In this document: positions 1 through 11,155 of the stretch, piece after piece
Numbering within the stretch: position 1 is the first letter of the stretch
Layout: the number at the start of each line of letters is the position of its first letter
Origin: Pseudisothecium myosuroides
Taxonomy: Eukaryota > Streptophyta > Bryopsida > Hypnales > Lembophyllaceae
Direction: 5' to 3'
NCBI GenBank assembly: GCA_951799445.1
Contig: OX637296.1
Location: 17,298,001-17,362,000, forward strand
DNA: 64,000 bases
Translations under genes and position numbers: made by a program
Notes under the pieces: model-generated
The model's database searches: none
Seen by the model: the letters and a program-made list of their open reading frames with translations, nothing else
What the model was told of the DNA's origin: nothing

Positions 1-112
1 ACTTCTTTTTGCAGATATCTAGCTTCCGGACGCGGACTACTCCACTCGCGGATGAGGCTCTTTTCCAAGCGTTTGCAATGCAACCGCGACAACCTACCAA
101 CAGCGCACAGAT

Positions 113-421
113 ATGCAAGTCCAACAAACCATCTATTGCCACAAATGCGGGAAACCCGGTCACCTTGCCCGTGATTACGTATTCATTATGCTTAAAGAGC
201 TTATCAGAGCGATGCAGCTTCAACTCAACCACCTGCCACGACCGCGCTCCCAACATCACATCAATTTAACAGAGGTCAAAAAATATGGAGATGAAGATCA
301 GTTACAAAATCAGGATTCCAATATCTTACCAACGCATGCACAGGCTTGTTTTGACCTCGGGGCCAGCACTAGTAATTCCTTAGAAACGACGTGCGATAAA
401 ATAAAGGGTGTGGTTTATTAG
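113..421 (+). pseudogene. Retrotransposon gag zinc-knuckle relic
   Basis: The plus-strand frame contains CHKCGKPGHLARDY, which has the CX2CX4HX4C layout of a retroelement nucleocapsid zinc knuckle, except that the last cysteine is tyrosine. Such knuckles bind the element's RNA in the virus-like particle. About 65 residues later comes FDLGAS, which resembles the DSGA/DTGA active site of the retroelement aspartic protease with leucine in place of Ser/Thr. The frame stops at 421 and no other pol domain follows, so this is a short dead fragment. Whether it was copia- or gypsy-type cannot be decided. It lies 2.5 kb upstream of the copia relic and may or may not belong to it. Confidence 0.6.
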
Positions 422-1109
422 TTGAAGTAAAATTTTTAAAGAGATTTAGAAATAAATTAGGGGTCCCACAAACATGAGGAGGTGTTTAAATAAAAAAATA
501 GGGGTCTCTATAATGGAAGGCTTTTAATTTTTTTTTAGATTAAATTAGAGGGTTGAGGTTGGGGTTAGGGTGTGTTTAGGTAGATGGGTGTGGATGAAAT
601 CTGCATTTCTATTGAATTAAAGTTTGATGAGGTAGTGAGATGCAGTTCAATAATGGCTTTCTGCTGTAAATTAAAGGGGCTGGGCCTTGAATGCCTGCTG
701 CCTGTATTGAGTGTGTTGACTTAGGAAACTTAATTTGTATTAAGCATCACTGTTTCTTTGGATGTCGTTGGCTTCATTGAGTGAGTTCAATTTTAATTAT
801 TTTGTTTGGAGGCGGTGGATGGCCGTTGCCGCACCCTCCAAGATCCAAATTCGTCGCTCATTTTTCTTAAGGTTGTGCAGAGGGAGAAACGCGCGGCTTC
901 GTACAAATCGAATCCTGCTTCAAATTGTTTTGCTGTGTTGGTTGATCAATTCGTGTTACATTGGCGGTTTAAAGTGCAGCGCATGGAGGCATCGGTGTGC
1001 AGGGGGGCTTCTGTCCTAACTTTTTAGGGTTTCAGGCTGCAATAAGATGATCTTTGCTACCCGGACGATTTGAATTTGTGTTGTTATGATTATTCTTTGT
1101 ATCGCTTAG
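422..1109. other. Spacer, no recognised feature
   Basis: The first part is AT-rich and featureless. From about 800 to 1030 base composition becomes more balanced, and two overlapping plus-strand frames stay open (762-1019 and 806-1027). Neither has a family resemblance I recognise. It may be the 5' part of whatever transcript the exon-like frame at 1110-1433 belonged to. Confidence 0.3.
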
Positions 1110-1433
1110 GGTTCACTTAGCGATGTCATTGTGGCGATAGACGAAGCGCGATTGGTGTCAAAGGACGCAAAGGCATTGGTGGATTCATCCATCTACTATA
1201 AGTGCCTCCGTTTTGCTCGGAAAGATGTGAAGAGTATAGTCGGGGCGCATTGGATGGTGCCCAAAATCATGGTTGAGGTTCTTCTTGTGCAGTACGTGGA
1301 TATGTTTGTGCAATCCGGGCGCGTCCCCGAGACCCTAAATGACAAGAGATGTGCAGCAACAGCTGCGGATGAAGTCGCCGCTCCAGCCGACGTCGGGAGC
1401 ACAGAGCTAAAACCTGAGGAGCACGGGGCTTAA
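1110..1433 (+). CDS. Unrecognised exon-like open frame
   Basis: A plus-strand frame is open from just after a TAG at 1107 to a TAA at 1431-1433. It has no ATG near its start, but the sequence around 1110-1120 ends in cttag, a plausible splice acceptor, so it would be an internal or last exon rather than a complete gene. The peptide begins DVIVAIDEARLVSK, has a hydrophobic-aromatic middle (VPKIMVEVLLVQYVDMFV) and an Ala/Glu-rich tail (AATAADEVAAPADV). Base composition is clearly higher in GC than the surroundings, which favours coding or formerly coding DNA. I do not recognise the family. It could be a lone chance frame in a non-coding transcript. Confidence 0.3.
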   Translation, partial: GSLSDVIVAIDEARLVSKDAKALVDSSIYYKCLRFARKDVKSIVGAHWMVPKIMVEVLLVQYVDMFVQSGRVPETLNDKRCAATAADEVAAPADVGSTELKPEEHGA

Positions 1434-2879
1434 CGATTCTGGTTTGTTCACTGAAATTCTACCCTACCCAGAAACCGCATTTGCTTCTTTCATACTCGTG
1501 TGCATTTTTCAGTCACAAATGTGTAATCCTGCACTTGGTGCTTGTGAAATTGCGGGTATGTTTGGCGCAAACCCTCTCGGTTTGATCAGTCCTTTTAGTC
1601 AATGCAAAAACTGCCCAGAATTTGAAGTCTTTTCTTTTGTAGGTGTGCACATGCAGGTTTGAATGCGAGGACATTGGCGCCGAATCTACAGGTACATGAA
1701 TCCTAAAACCTCAATTGTCACTCTTAAGTTTCATTTCCAATTCTAGGGCAGGAGATTCTATCATTCCCTTTTTTTGGCATTCAGATGTTCATCTGAATGC
1801 GTTGAAGGTTTTGAATTTTGTTTCTTCTGTGGCATTCAAGTGAACATCTGAATGCAAAGGCAATTCTCTTGTTTCAATTTCTATAGGCATTCACCCGTGG
1901 TTCTGAAAGTGAATTGGAAAGTTTGTACAGGCTACAGGGCGCTAGGGAGGTGGATTGAACTACATTAGACTGCATTTTTGCATTTAAGTGGATAGAGTGC
2001 CGTGTATTTCTGCATTCTTCATTTTTTGGGTTTGGGATTGTTAGAAGAGTACTTAGTTACGCTTGAGGCTATACTTTGGGGCGGATACCATAGATAGGGT
2101 CATCGTAGGACATTTAGAAATTGGTTTTTTAACATTTTGACGCTCCAAAAATGTGCTTGTTAAGACTACACGTTTTGTAAATGCAGGGAGTGATGAAATT
2201 GGAGGAATTTGTGTTTCTTAACACAATTTGTGGGTGCTTCATGTTGCCTTCTTTTGTGGCAGGTGTCTCACAAGTCTTTGCATTTTCTGATTGTATTCTT
2301 GTGATGTTGTTCTATCCAATTGCCATTGGAGTGGTTTGTGTTTAGGCAAGATTTTTCTTGCAATTGCTAGAATTTCGGGAGTAGATTTCTTTCTAAATGT
2401 TGTAGATTCGTCACTTTAATTAGTTTGAATTGCTCCTATTCTGTTCTTAAATTCTTGCTATTATAGAATCCCTACCCGAAACTATATGAATGCAATTTTG
2501 GAATCTTGCTTCAAACTTTGTGAATTGTGTTTTTCTTTTTCAAAGTCTATGAATAGAAGACGGTATTGACCCTAAATCCATTCAATTCTGCATCCTAACA
2601 AATTTGCTTGAATCCTAAATCCATGCAATAAATTAAATTCTTTATAAGTAAAATACGGTACTAAAAATTCTGCAGCACTTTCATTTAAATGGAACATAGG
2701 GTACTGTAAAATAGGCAAATTTTCCTTTTTTTCAAATGATAGGGTCTGTTTAATACTCGATTTTAGAAATAATACCCCCCCCTTTTATTATAGGGTTATC
2801 TCAGGTGTACGCAAAAAAAACATAGGGAGTGCCAGCCCCGAGGTTTTGACGCCTTTTCCAAAGACACATCACCTAAAAA
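1434..2879. other. Spacer with short inverted repeats
   Basis: No gene is recognised. A short frame at 1444-1662 has no support. A pair of short dyads is listed separately (1777-1855). The rest is T-rich sequence with small homopolymer runs. Confidence 0.3.
1777..1855. repeat. Paired short dyads (GCATTCAGATG motif)
   Basis: Positions 1777-1800 are a perfect 11-bp dyad: GCATTCAGATG, then TT, then CATCTGAATGC. A second, imperfect dyad of the same motif lies at 1832-1855, where TGAACATCTGAATGC is the exact reverse complement of the first 15 bases of the first dyad. They can fold separately or with each other. Their origin is unknown; they may be ends of a very small transposon. Confidence 0.5.
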
Positions 2880-2958
2880 ACTTGTCCAAGCTTGCATTAT
2901 TTTTGCAGTCACCAAAGACGATTGGTTTTCAGAATTCTAGATTCCAGAATATCCTCAC

Positions 2959-3330
2959 ATGCTACCGGGAACTCTAGTCTTCTCAATCCTGTTGTTCTTT
3001 CTCCCATTCCATACATTAGAGTTGTCAGTGGACAAATCATGTCAATTCTATCAAGCCGATCAAGGAATAGTAATTCACACTGATGCTTCTAGAGTAATAA
3101 AGGATATTCATAACATTTTATTTGTGTCCGATGTTAGCACCAACTTATTTTTTGTGGAAAAATTGACCGATGTTGGTTATTGTGTGTTGATCAAATCAAA
3201 GACATGCAACATCTATGACAACAAACGCCTCGACACTATCTTTTACCACAGGATCAAAGACCCTAAAAACAACCTCTATAGAGTTTTTAAGCTTTTTAGC
3301 ACCTATCATCAAAATTTTGAATCTTATCTA
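2959..3330 (+). pseudogene. Copia protease tail and GAG-pre-integrase start
   Basis: The frame contains HNILFVSDVSTNLFFVEKLT, the degenerate counterpart of the copia motif reading roughly NVLYVP.L..NLLSV..L, followed by a VGYCVLIKSKTCNIYD stretch and DPKNNLYRV. This is the segment between the aspartic protease and the integrase in copia polyproteins. It is cut by the fold-back element whose terminus starts at 3331. Confidence 0.75.
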
Positions 3331-4419
3331 AGGGTGAATGCATGAAACACTTGTACTATTTGTTGCGTTTTGTCACACCCTAGTTTTTGATATTTTTTTT
3401 GCCATAACTTCTGTGTTTTAGCTCCAAATGACTCAAAATTTATAGGGAAGCTACTCATAACCATTATACACCTTTCCTAATTTTTTGGTAGTTTTCAAAA
3501 ATAATTTACTATTTTTAAACAGCCTCAATAATTTCTCACAATGGATGATTTAGGGGTTTTTGCACTTTTTTTAACCCAAAAAAACGAACTTTGAGCTGAA
3601 ATTTGGAGAGAATGGTCTTCTAATAGACTTATAGCTACAGTCCAAAGGATTTTTAAAAAAACTTATTTTTATGTGGTGTACAAGTCCACAAAGGGAGCTC
3701 CATTCTGCATTTTTTTCCAAAGGTATAAAACATTATTTTGGTGCGTTTTTGGGTCAAATCCCATCACCAAAAAGTTTTTTCAAATGGAAATTTTTTTTTT
3801 TTTTTTTTTTTTTAAAATCCTATTTTTTACAAATTAAAATGTCAAAAGTGGTATTTTCTTCACTAGAATTTTGGACTTAGGATTCACCCAAAAACTGGTG
3901 AAGAAAACACCACTTTTGATATTTTAATTTGTAATAAATAGGATTTTTTTTTTTTAAATATAAAAATTGTCTATTTGAGAAAACTTTTTGGTGATGGGTT
4001 TTGACCCAAAAACTCACCAAAATAATGTTTTATACCTTTGGAAAAAAATGTAGAATGGAGCTCCCTTTGTGGACTTGTACACCACATAAAAATAAGTTTT
4101 TTTAAAAATCCTTTGGACTGTAGCTATAAGTCTATTAGAAGACCATTCTCTCCAAATTTCAGCTCAAAGTTCGTTTTTTGGGGTTAAAAAAAGTGCAAAA
4201 AACCCCTAAATCACCCATTGTGAGAAATTATCGGGGCTATTTAAAAATAGTAAATTATTTTTGAAAATTACCAAAAAAATTAGGAAAGGTGTATAATGGT
4301 TATGAGTAGCTTCCCTATAAATTTTGAGTCATTTGGAGCTAAAACACAGAAGTTATGGCAAAAAAAAATCAAAAACTAGGATGTGACAAAACGCTTTAAG
4401 TGTTTCGTGCATTCACCCT
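3331..4419. mobile_element. 1.09-kb fold-back (palindromic) element inserted in copia relic
   Basis: The interval is a giant inverted repeat. The left arm (about 3331-3870) is the near-perfect reverse complement of the right arm (about 3890-4419), around a short loop near 3870-3895. The termini are AGGGTGAATGCA and TGCATTCACCCT. The arms share the layout of the 740-bp element at 45526-46256, including GCTCCAAATGA, AGTCCACAAAG and the TTATTTTGGTG tract, so the element looks like a head-to-head duplication of that family's left part. There is no protein-coding capacity. I could not define a clean target-site duplication; the flanks TCTA and TAGA merely extend the palindrome. Confidence 0.85.
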
Positions 4420-5455
4420 AGACTTCTACTCCCCTGTCAGGCCTCTTACCATCCACACCACCTGATTGCTCCAATTTTTCATCTTCTTCAAATACACCAC
4501 AGCCCTTAACTCTACCTAACTCCACCCCAGCTGCGACCCAACTACCAATCACAGCCAACACCTGCTAGCATCCCGCCCGATCTACCCATGCCAACATCTA
4601 ACTTTAGCATCAACAAGTTGGCCATTTAAATTTCTAAAGTCTTTACCATATGACTACTCGCAAACAAGTAGCTGGAATTCCTACAATTCCATCGATTAAC
4701 CATGTTTGTTCTTTCTTCATGTTAGGCAAACTTCCTAAAGAATGTGTTCCTAAACAACTTCAAACATCCATTATCCACAAACTCTAGCTCATATATAGTG
4801 ATCTCTGTGGTCTCCTACCTATAACATCACAAAATGGAAACAAGTATATCCTTATCTTTATAGACAATTTTTCCAGAAAAAACTTGCTTTATTTTCTCAC
4901 CGATAAGTCACAAACCCTTAGCTACTTCAAACTGTTCAAAGCCTTAGTAGAAACACCTACCTTGTGCATAGGCACCTTTAGAAGTGACAAAAGAGGCAAG
5001 TATCTCTCTACCAAATTTACTTCTTATCTGGTCAACCAAAGGATTTCTTGCCAGGTTACTACAGGCTATTTTCTACACCAAAATGGGGTGGCAAAATGAA
5101 AAAATTGCACGCTTCTCAAAGATATACACAAAGTTGTCACGGGGGCACAATTTCCTAAGGCACTTTGGGAAGAAATAGCTAAGGCCATAAACTACATTTA
5201 AAGCAAGTAACCCTCTAAAGCACTCACACTTCAAACTCCGAAAGAGGCTTTCACTGATGTTGAGCCGCATTTTAGCCATCTCAAGGTTCTAGGCTACGCG
5301 GCCTATTGTCATATCTTAGACTCTAAACAGACCAAATTAGAACCAAAAGCAATATCAATTTTATTCATTACTATGATGAACAAAGCAAAGCTTACCGATG
5401 CTATCATCCACCCACCAAATGGATTCTTGTCAGCCATGATGTCTAATTTAATGAG
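4420..5455 (+). pseudogene. Copia pre-integrase and integrase relic
   Basis: Plus-strand fragments read VGHLNF and YHMTTRKQVAGIPTIPSI (pre-integrase, about 4610-4700), then YSDLCGLLPITS and FIDNFSRKNLLYFLTDKS (integrase core start, about 4790-4920). Next come FRSDKRGKYLSTKF, which holds the second catalytic Asp region, and TTGYFLHQNGVAK (about 4970-5100). A tail with TPKEAFTDVEPHFSHLKVLG follows (about 5230-5300). All are easily aligned with copia integrase by eye, but stops and shifts fall between them, so no active enzyme is encoded. Confidence 0.85.
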
Positions 5456-5815
5456 TCTAGTTTCCAGCTACCTTCCCTTGAGACAACTAAGCCTCTTTAT
5501 GATTTTCATTTTCTAGATAAACTTCTGCCCACAGCTCTCGCTTCCACTTACACTACACCTACATTATCCATACTATTTGTTAGCTATCCACACCCAGACA
5601 CTATCCCTAGCCCAACAACCCCAACTTTAGCTGATAACCACCAGACACAAGCTACACCATCTCCACCTTCCTCCAACAACTTGGACTTATCTTCACCAAA
5701 TCCATCAAACTCAGTCTCAAACCCCATCCCTCCAGATCCAATCTCCATGCAACTCCCTGCACCTTAGAAATCTCAACGTCTACGTCGGCAGAATATAAAA
5801 TTGGAATTTTGAATT
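5456..5815 (+). other. Copia linker region between integrase and RT
   Basis: This is Pro/Ser/Thr-rich coding relic (many SPTTPT-like and PSNSVS-like codons), as expected for the unconserved linker between integrase and reverse transcriptase in copia polyproteins. No domain is visible. Confidence 0.5.
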
Positions 5816-6985
5816 CAAGGCAAAAAGAATCTCATTAGTCATTTCAATGAATCATTATACGGACTAAAACAAAACCCACATACCTGGTATGATCGAATTG
5901 ATGCAGCCTTCCTTTGAATTGGCCTAAGACAGAGCAAGTCCGATGCCAACATGTACTATCTGCACAAGGATGGCAAAACTCTTATCATCCTTTTATATAT
6001 TGATGGTCTATTTATTACGGGTAGTTCTGATACACTACTTTCACGGCTCAAGTAGTTCCTCCATACAAAGTTCAACATGATCAACTTAGGAAAAATTAAA
6101 AAGTATCTGGGCAACACCTATGAAACGGTTCTCCTAGGCATTTTTCTTCACCAAAAAGATTACACCAAATCCATTCTACGAGAATTTGGTATGTAAGATA
6201 GGAAAATGGGCACCAACATCCATGCCTGAAGGACATTATTTGTTCATCAATATGAAATCTTCTCCAACCGATACACACCATTACTGTCGACTGGTTGAAA
6301 AATTAATCTATTTACCATTACTCAACTCGACGTTGCCTATGTTGTTAGTATATTAAGCAATTACATGGCACATCCTCAAAAAACCCACTTCAAGACCACT
6401 AAGCACGTACTCAAGTACTTGCAAAGTACCACCAATCAAGGTATTATTTATCAAATAGATGCTCCAATTGTCATCACCGATTACACCGAAGCAAATTGAG
6501 GTCTTGTACAAAAACAAGAAGGTCTATAGGTACTTACGTATTTATCTTAGCTGGAGGACAAATCACTTAGTAAAGCAAGCAACAATTGATAGTATCACAT
6601 TCATCAATAGAGAGTGAATACCATGCCTTGAACTATAGAGCACAAAAAGCAGTGTAGCTCCACTGACTCATATAGGAACTCCAACCACCGAACATCATCA
6701 AATCCACAAATTTCTTTTTCACAATATCACCGAGACAACCAATTCATAGTATCACACTCAATTGCAACAATCAAGGAGCATTCAAGAATTCTCAGAATCC
6801 TATTTTTCACGCCCACACCAAACACATTGGGATACATTATCATTTTATCCGTGAAAGCGTCTCAGAAAAAGAAACAGAGCTTCAGTATATTCATACAGAT
6901 TTCCAATCAGCCAATGCACTCATCAAACTCTTGGGCAAGGTTAAATTTCAACAGCGTCGCACAGCGTTAGGATTATAGAGCCTAG
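5816..6985 (+). pseudogene. Copia reverse transcriptase and RNase H relic
   Basis: RT pieces include ESLYGLKQNPHTWYDRID (about 5840-5905), SKSDANMYYLHKDGK and LLYIDGLFITGSS (about 5990-6030), then INLGKIKKYLGNTYE. The catalytic YVDD box has decayed to YIDG, losing the second aspartate. Later pieces are THFKTTKHVLKYLQSTTNQG (about 6385-6440) and the RNase H end: CNNQGAFKNSQNPIFHAHTK, then HYHFIRESVSEKETELQYIH and a closing LLGKVKFQQRR before a stop near 6975. Several in-frame stops interrupt the region. Reverse transcription by this copy is impossible. Confidence 0.85.
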
Positions 6986-7569
6986 AAACCCTACGCAAGC
7001 CACAAATCAACCCTGCTCCTATACACTATCCAACCAACAACCTTAAATTTGCTCGACCTCAAGTACCATGCCCTACTACAAATAACTCTCCGCCTTTGCT
7101 AAGGAGAAAAAACTCTTGTGTTTTGCGTCACTAAAGCCTAACACTTCCTTGGAGCAATCTTTCCAAGAGAAATAAAGCCCTCATGTTCGTCCTTGCCTAA
7201 CCAAGTAAAACCTCTCTTGAGTTGATCCAACTTCTCAAGCGTCCGCATTCATCGCCATTGTTTACTTATCTTGACTCCCACCGCTTCAATGCTCTACACT
7301 GTTGCACCTTGCTCTTTCGACAACTCAAGCAAACTCCGACTTCACCAACTTGCTCCACAACGAGCGTGTCAGCAATCTCGACACCCCACCTAACAGGTCA
7401 CCCCAAAAAAACAAGCGTCATCCATAACAAGAGTCTTGCAAATCCTAGAAGCAAGATAGCTCCGACAGACTCTCTCGGTGATTGCAATCGCTCCGCTTCT
7501 TCACATGCCATCTCTCTCAGAGTCAAGCAAAAACACGAGTTGTATACATTAATTTGCAATCTCATGATT
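6986..7569 (+). other. Copia 3' untranslated region
   Basis: This lies between the RNase H stop and the polypurine tract. It contains a pyrimidine-rich open frame (7222-7584) with no domain. I regard it as element-internal non-coding sequence. Confidence 0.45.
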
Positions 7570-7738
7570 GAGGGAGGGTGTTGACAGATCCCTGTTAGAG
7601 TTTCATCCTATTAATTCATGTCATCCAAGGGATAGATAGGACTCTCTTGTATATAAACCAGAGGCCCTGCCTAGTAATTCCTCTCTTGTTGATTAAGCTA
7701 CTAACCAAGTTGTAAAATCATAACTGATTTTTCCAACA
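7570..7738 (+). repeat. Polypurine tract and 160-bp 3' LTR of the copia relic
   Basis: A purine-rich tract (about 7570-7578) directly precedes TGTTGACAGATCC at 7579, and the sequence ends TTTTTCCAACA at 7738. This gives the TG...CA ends and the inverted TGTTG/CAACA termini of an LTR, only 160 bp long. A TATA-like tgtatataaacc lies near 7650, as expected for an LTR promoter. No matching 5' LTR is visible in the window, so age cannot be estimated from LTR divergence here. Confidence 0.75.
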
Positions 7739-9258
7739 GTGTGGTTGTCACTTGCCTCTATCGCAGCATCCAAAGCCATGGAGTCTTTTGTATTTGACTC
7801 ATTGTCATATTGATCCTTCACATTGTGACTGTTACTAAAGGAGGCATTGCAATTGTTGTCTTCTACTAACATTAGATATTGTCTGTGAGGAGGCAATATA
7901 CTAGGCCAATTTCTATATCAATTATAGATATTGTAGAAACATCATGTGGAGAAGACCGCGGTAGTTTCTCTGCCTTCCACTCCGTTGTCGTCAAGTTCTA
8001 GTAATTTGTTGCATTAATTCCAGTGTGGGCAAAATAATCTGCTATACGCTTGTAATTCATAATTAGTTGATTCCAATTGCTTTAGAGGATTGTTGTAGTG
8101 GCATAGAGAAAAGTCAATTTTCATGACTTCCATGCTAATGCGCATCAACTTACCTACATTTGAATTCATAAAGTCTCAACTATATCTACTATGTCCACTT
8201 CCTCTAAAAACAAATCACGCTTGGCATGAATCAAATCAACAATTTCTTAAGGGTGCCAATTTGATCTTTGCTCTTTAGGGGCATGCTTTGCTTGACTGCT
8301 CATATCTATAATATTCAGTGTTTCGGCAAATTGTGGAATTTATCCTGATGCACGCAAGTAGGCTCTAGAATTGTGTTGGACATCATTGATGGTACCTTCA
8401 CACGGTAGGAAATCATAAAAGTTATGAAAAGTACGTTGTTGTATTTATTTCATCATTGGAGTTCTTAAGTGTAGTGCTGGAAGATGATAATATACACTTT
8501 AATTCTGCACTGTTCATAACTACGTCACTTGGCTTTTCATGATCTGCCTTAGCTATAACTTTGTTAGTTAGTTTATCATTGTCTTTTTCATTCAATCATT
8601 ATATTTTATTAAGCACACATATTACATACGTAAACTTCATTTATAAGATTTGTAAATCTATTTGTTAATACGATCTTTTATAAAAGAATCATTTTGGTGT
8701 ACATTTGATATTCTGTCAATATGGTCTCATAGCAGGTCGTAGAATTGATCAATTAGATCTTGAATAGACAAAAGTTTTTTGCAAACTTCTTGTTTTAGTT
8801 TTTTGAATTAGTAAGGAAATTGTTACATACTATGAGAGAATAGATAAAGATGGAAGATAACAAAAATGTATTTGTTGATGATGTTAATAAATTCACCAGA
8901 CTTAAAACTTATTATGTATAGAATTTGAAGATGAGAGCAATATTTTTGAAGTGATACAATATATTGTATTATGGCTTGAAAAAGATAGAAAAATACTAGA
9001 AGATAAAAATGATAAATGGAATGAAAGAAGTTAAAGATATTTCAAAAAGATATGACATAAATGTAATCCATCTAAAGTTGGATGCCTCTAAATCTTGTTT
9101 GTTGAAAGATATTAATTCAACTAAATTAGGATTATCTCTAATCCCTTAAAGACTCTAGGATGTAGTCCAATTTTCAAAGTTATGAAGATGTATTATATGA
9201 TGCAATTTAGAATAATAATTTAATGATGACTCTCAAATAATGATTGTAAAATATGATC
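7739..9258. other. AT-rich spacer, possible minus-strand coding relic
   Basis: No gene can be supported. On the minus strand, short frames between about 8300 and 7690 (for example one containing SMALDAAIEASDN, and one containing KDQIGTLKK) look like eroded protein-coding sequence, with frameshifts every few tens of codons. They could derive from a transposon-encoded DNA-binding protein, but I cannot identify it. The rest is simple AT-rich DNA. Confidence 0.25.
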
Positions 9259-9538
9259 TACATCACAAATTTTAGACCCTACAATTTGTCAACAGTTATC
9301 ATGTGGTTATTGTTGTTTCATAGTTTCACACATTAATTACAGTTTATCACATCATTATGATGCATTACTTCGCATCGTTATTTCATCGTTACAATGCATT
9401 ACTGGCAACTGCATTGTAACGATGCAAAATAATACATCATAATGATGCGATAAATTGTAATTAACTTGCCAATCCATGAAACAACTATAACCACATGAGA
9501 ACTATTGACAAACTGTAGGGTCTAAACTTTGTGATGTA
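9259..9538. mobile_element. Fold-back MITE, copy 1 (TACATCACAAA termini)
   Basis: The termini are TACATCACAAATTTTAGACC and its inverse ending TCTAAACTTTGTGATGTA. The inverse-repeat character continues inward through GACAAACTGTAGGG and TTAATTACA to a central GATGCATTAC-type palindrome, so the whole 280 bp folds on itself. A second copy lies at 10680-10949. It is non-coding, and its superfamily is undetermined. Confidence 0.8.
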
Positions 9539-9568
9539 TAGATCACATCCATATAGTTAAATCAACTA

Positions 9569-10140
9569 CTCCCTCTATGTCACTAAAAAACTCCAAAAAG
9601 CTTCCCCACGAGGGATTAACTACATTTTCAGTCTTTTTGATAGTGATACATGCATTCGAAAACTAGCAACCCATCTTTTAGATCTCTGCAAAATCTCCAA
9701 CTTAGGCACCATCGTTTAGGCACCCAAAATCCATGCGAAAATTACCATTTTTGACAAAAATTTGTAAACCCTGCCAACTCCATCATTCTTGATGATTTAA
9801 ATGTTGGTAGCAACATTGGGATTCTAGAAACATCTACTGCAAACTAAGCACTCACAACAAAGATCTCTACACCACTTCAAGAACAACTCTTCAAAGTGTC
9901 GAAGTGGTCACCAAATCCATTGTCAATACTACTGTCTAAGGAAGCACAATGAGTCCAAAGTGTCTCATATGGGCAAGGCCAAGCTTTCTTGGCAAAGAAT
10001 GCTTTCTAATCACTTGACTTGCCCCTACGAGGTCCTTCAACATGGCCGACACTTACCCAACAATCAAAATCTAAAAACAGAGCTTTTTAGTGGAACAGAA
10101 ATTGTGCTTGATTTAGAGGTTTTTAGTGGAACAGAGGGAG
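9569..10140. mobile_element. Stowaway-like (Tc1/mariner) MITE
   Basis: The termini are CTCCCTCTATGTCACTAAAA on the left and the inverse TTTTAGTGGAACAGAGGGAG on the right, with TA on both outer sides (9567-9568, 10141-10142). CTCCCTC termini with TA target duplication are characteristic of plant Stowaway elements. The length is 572 bp. The short frame at 9960-10187 inside it has no significance. Confidence 0.75.
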
Positions 10141-10142
10141 TA

Positions 10143-10679
10143 GTTCATAAACCAATATTTTTTTTTAAAGTTGAAGCCAAAAATTGAAAATTATTTCTAA
10201 AATCAATTGTAGATTGCATATCAAAGATTTTTTCAAGGTTTTTTTCCTTTAAGATCTAAATGTCAAATTCTAATTGTAATGATTTTTGAGGATTATATTT
10301 TATTTTTCTATTCATGTTTTTTTTAAGAATCATTTTTTGAATTGAGAAACTTGTTTTTTGAGTTCAGAACTATATATACCCTTTAAACTATAGAACATAT
10401 GCAAAGCAAAGTCTTCTAAATCTATACCATGAAAATGTTAAAGAACCAACACAAGAGTCTTCAAAAAAAATCAATGGATGAAAAAATGCATTTTTGTATG
10501 CCTAGAATGTATTGCGTTCATCCGTTATTCAAAATTTGAACCCCTGGTCCTTAGCCCCTAAAGGTCTACGCATCCTAAAAGTTGATGCACATTGGTCGAC
10601 CTTGATTGTAATTTTCAATATAACCGTTTTTTAGATTTGATTTAAAACTAAGAAAATGAGGTTTGACAAGATCTCTTTC
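10143..10679. other. AT-rich spacer
   Basis: No gene or element boundary is recognised. The first ~400 bp resemble sequence at about 22240-22690 (shared phrases near 'accaatattttt' and 'gaagccaaaaatt'), so it is probably part of an old dispersed repeat. Confidence 0.35.
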
Positions 10680-10949
10680 TACATCACAAATTTTAAACCC
10701 TACAGTTTGTCATGTAATTATCGTTGTTTCATGGGTTCGCACATTAATTACAATTTGTTGCATCATTATGATGCATTACTTCGCATCGTTACGATGCAAT
10801 TGCTAATAATGCATTGTAACGATGTGATAACGATGCGAAGTAATCCATTGTAATGATGCGATAAATTGTAATTAACGTGCAAACCCATGAAACAACAATA
10901 ACCACATGATAACTGTTGACAAACCGTAGGGTCTAAACTTTGTGATGTA
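10680..10949. mobile_element. Fold-back MITE, copy 2 (TACATCACAAA termini)
   Basis: This is the same family as 9259-9538, with terminal TACATCACAAATTTTAAACC and its inverse, and the same GATGCATTACTTCGCATCG core. It is 270 bp. The two copies lie in the same orientation 1.4 kb apart, with a Stowaway-like element between them. Confidence 0.8.
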
Positions 10950-11036
10950 CTTCATCTTGAAATTTTGAAAAAATCCAAAAAATGAAAGAATTATTGCAAC
11001 TACAAGCTTTATATATTTAAATCCGAACAATACAAC

Positions 11037-11080
11037 ACACACACACACACACACACACAAATAAATAAATATATATATAT

Positions 11081-11111
<31 letters not shown>

Positions 11112-11155
11112 TTTTAATTTATTTATTTATTTATTTATTTATTTTAAAAAAAATT
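11037..11155. repeat. Compound microsatellite (CA)n-(TA)n-(TTTA)n
   Basis: About 26 bp of alternating AC is followed by AAAT units, a short TA run and roughly 20 TTTA units with one interruption. Confidence 0.9.

Larger units (their letters stand above)
2880..7738 (+). mobile_element. Ty1/copia LTR retrotransposon, decayed, 5' end missing
   Basis: Fragments of a copia polyprotein appear in the canonical order protease region, GAG-pre-integrase, integrase, reverse transcriptase, RNase H, followed by a polypurine tract and a 3' LTR. The frame is broken by many stops and frameshifts. Removing the 1.09-kb fold-back insertion (3331-4419) leaves about 3.8 kb, so gag and the 5' LTR are missing or unrecognisable. 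The integrase-before-RT order identifies Ty1/copia rather than Ty3/gypsy. The element cannot make protein itself; it is a fossil. Confidence 0.85.
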
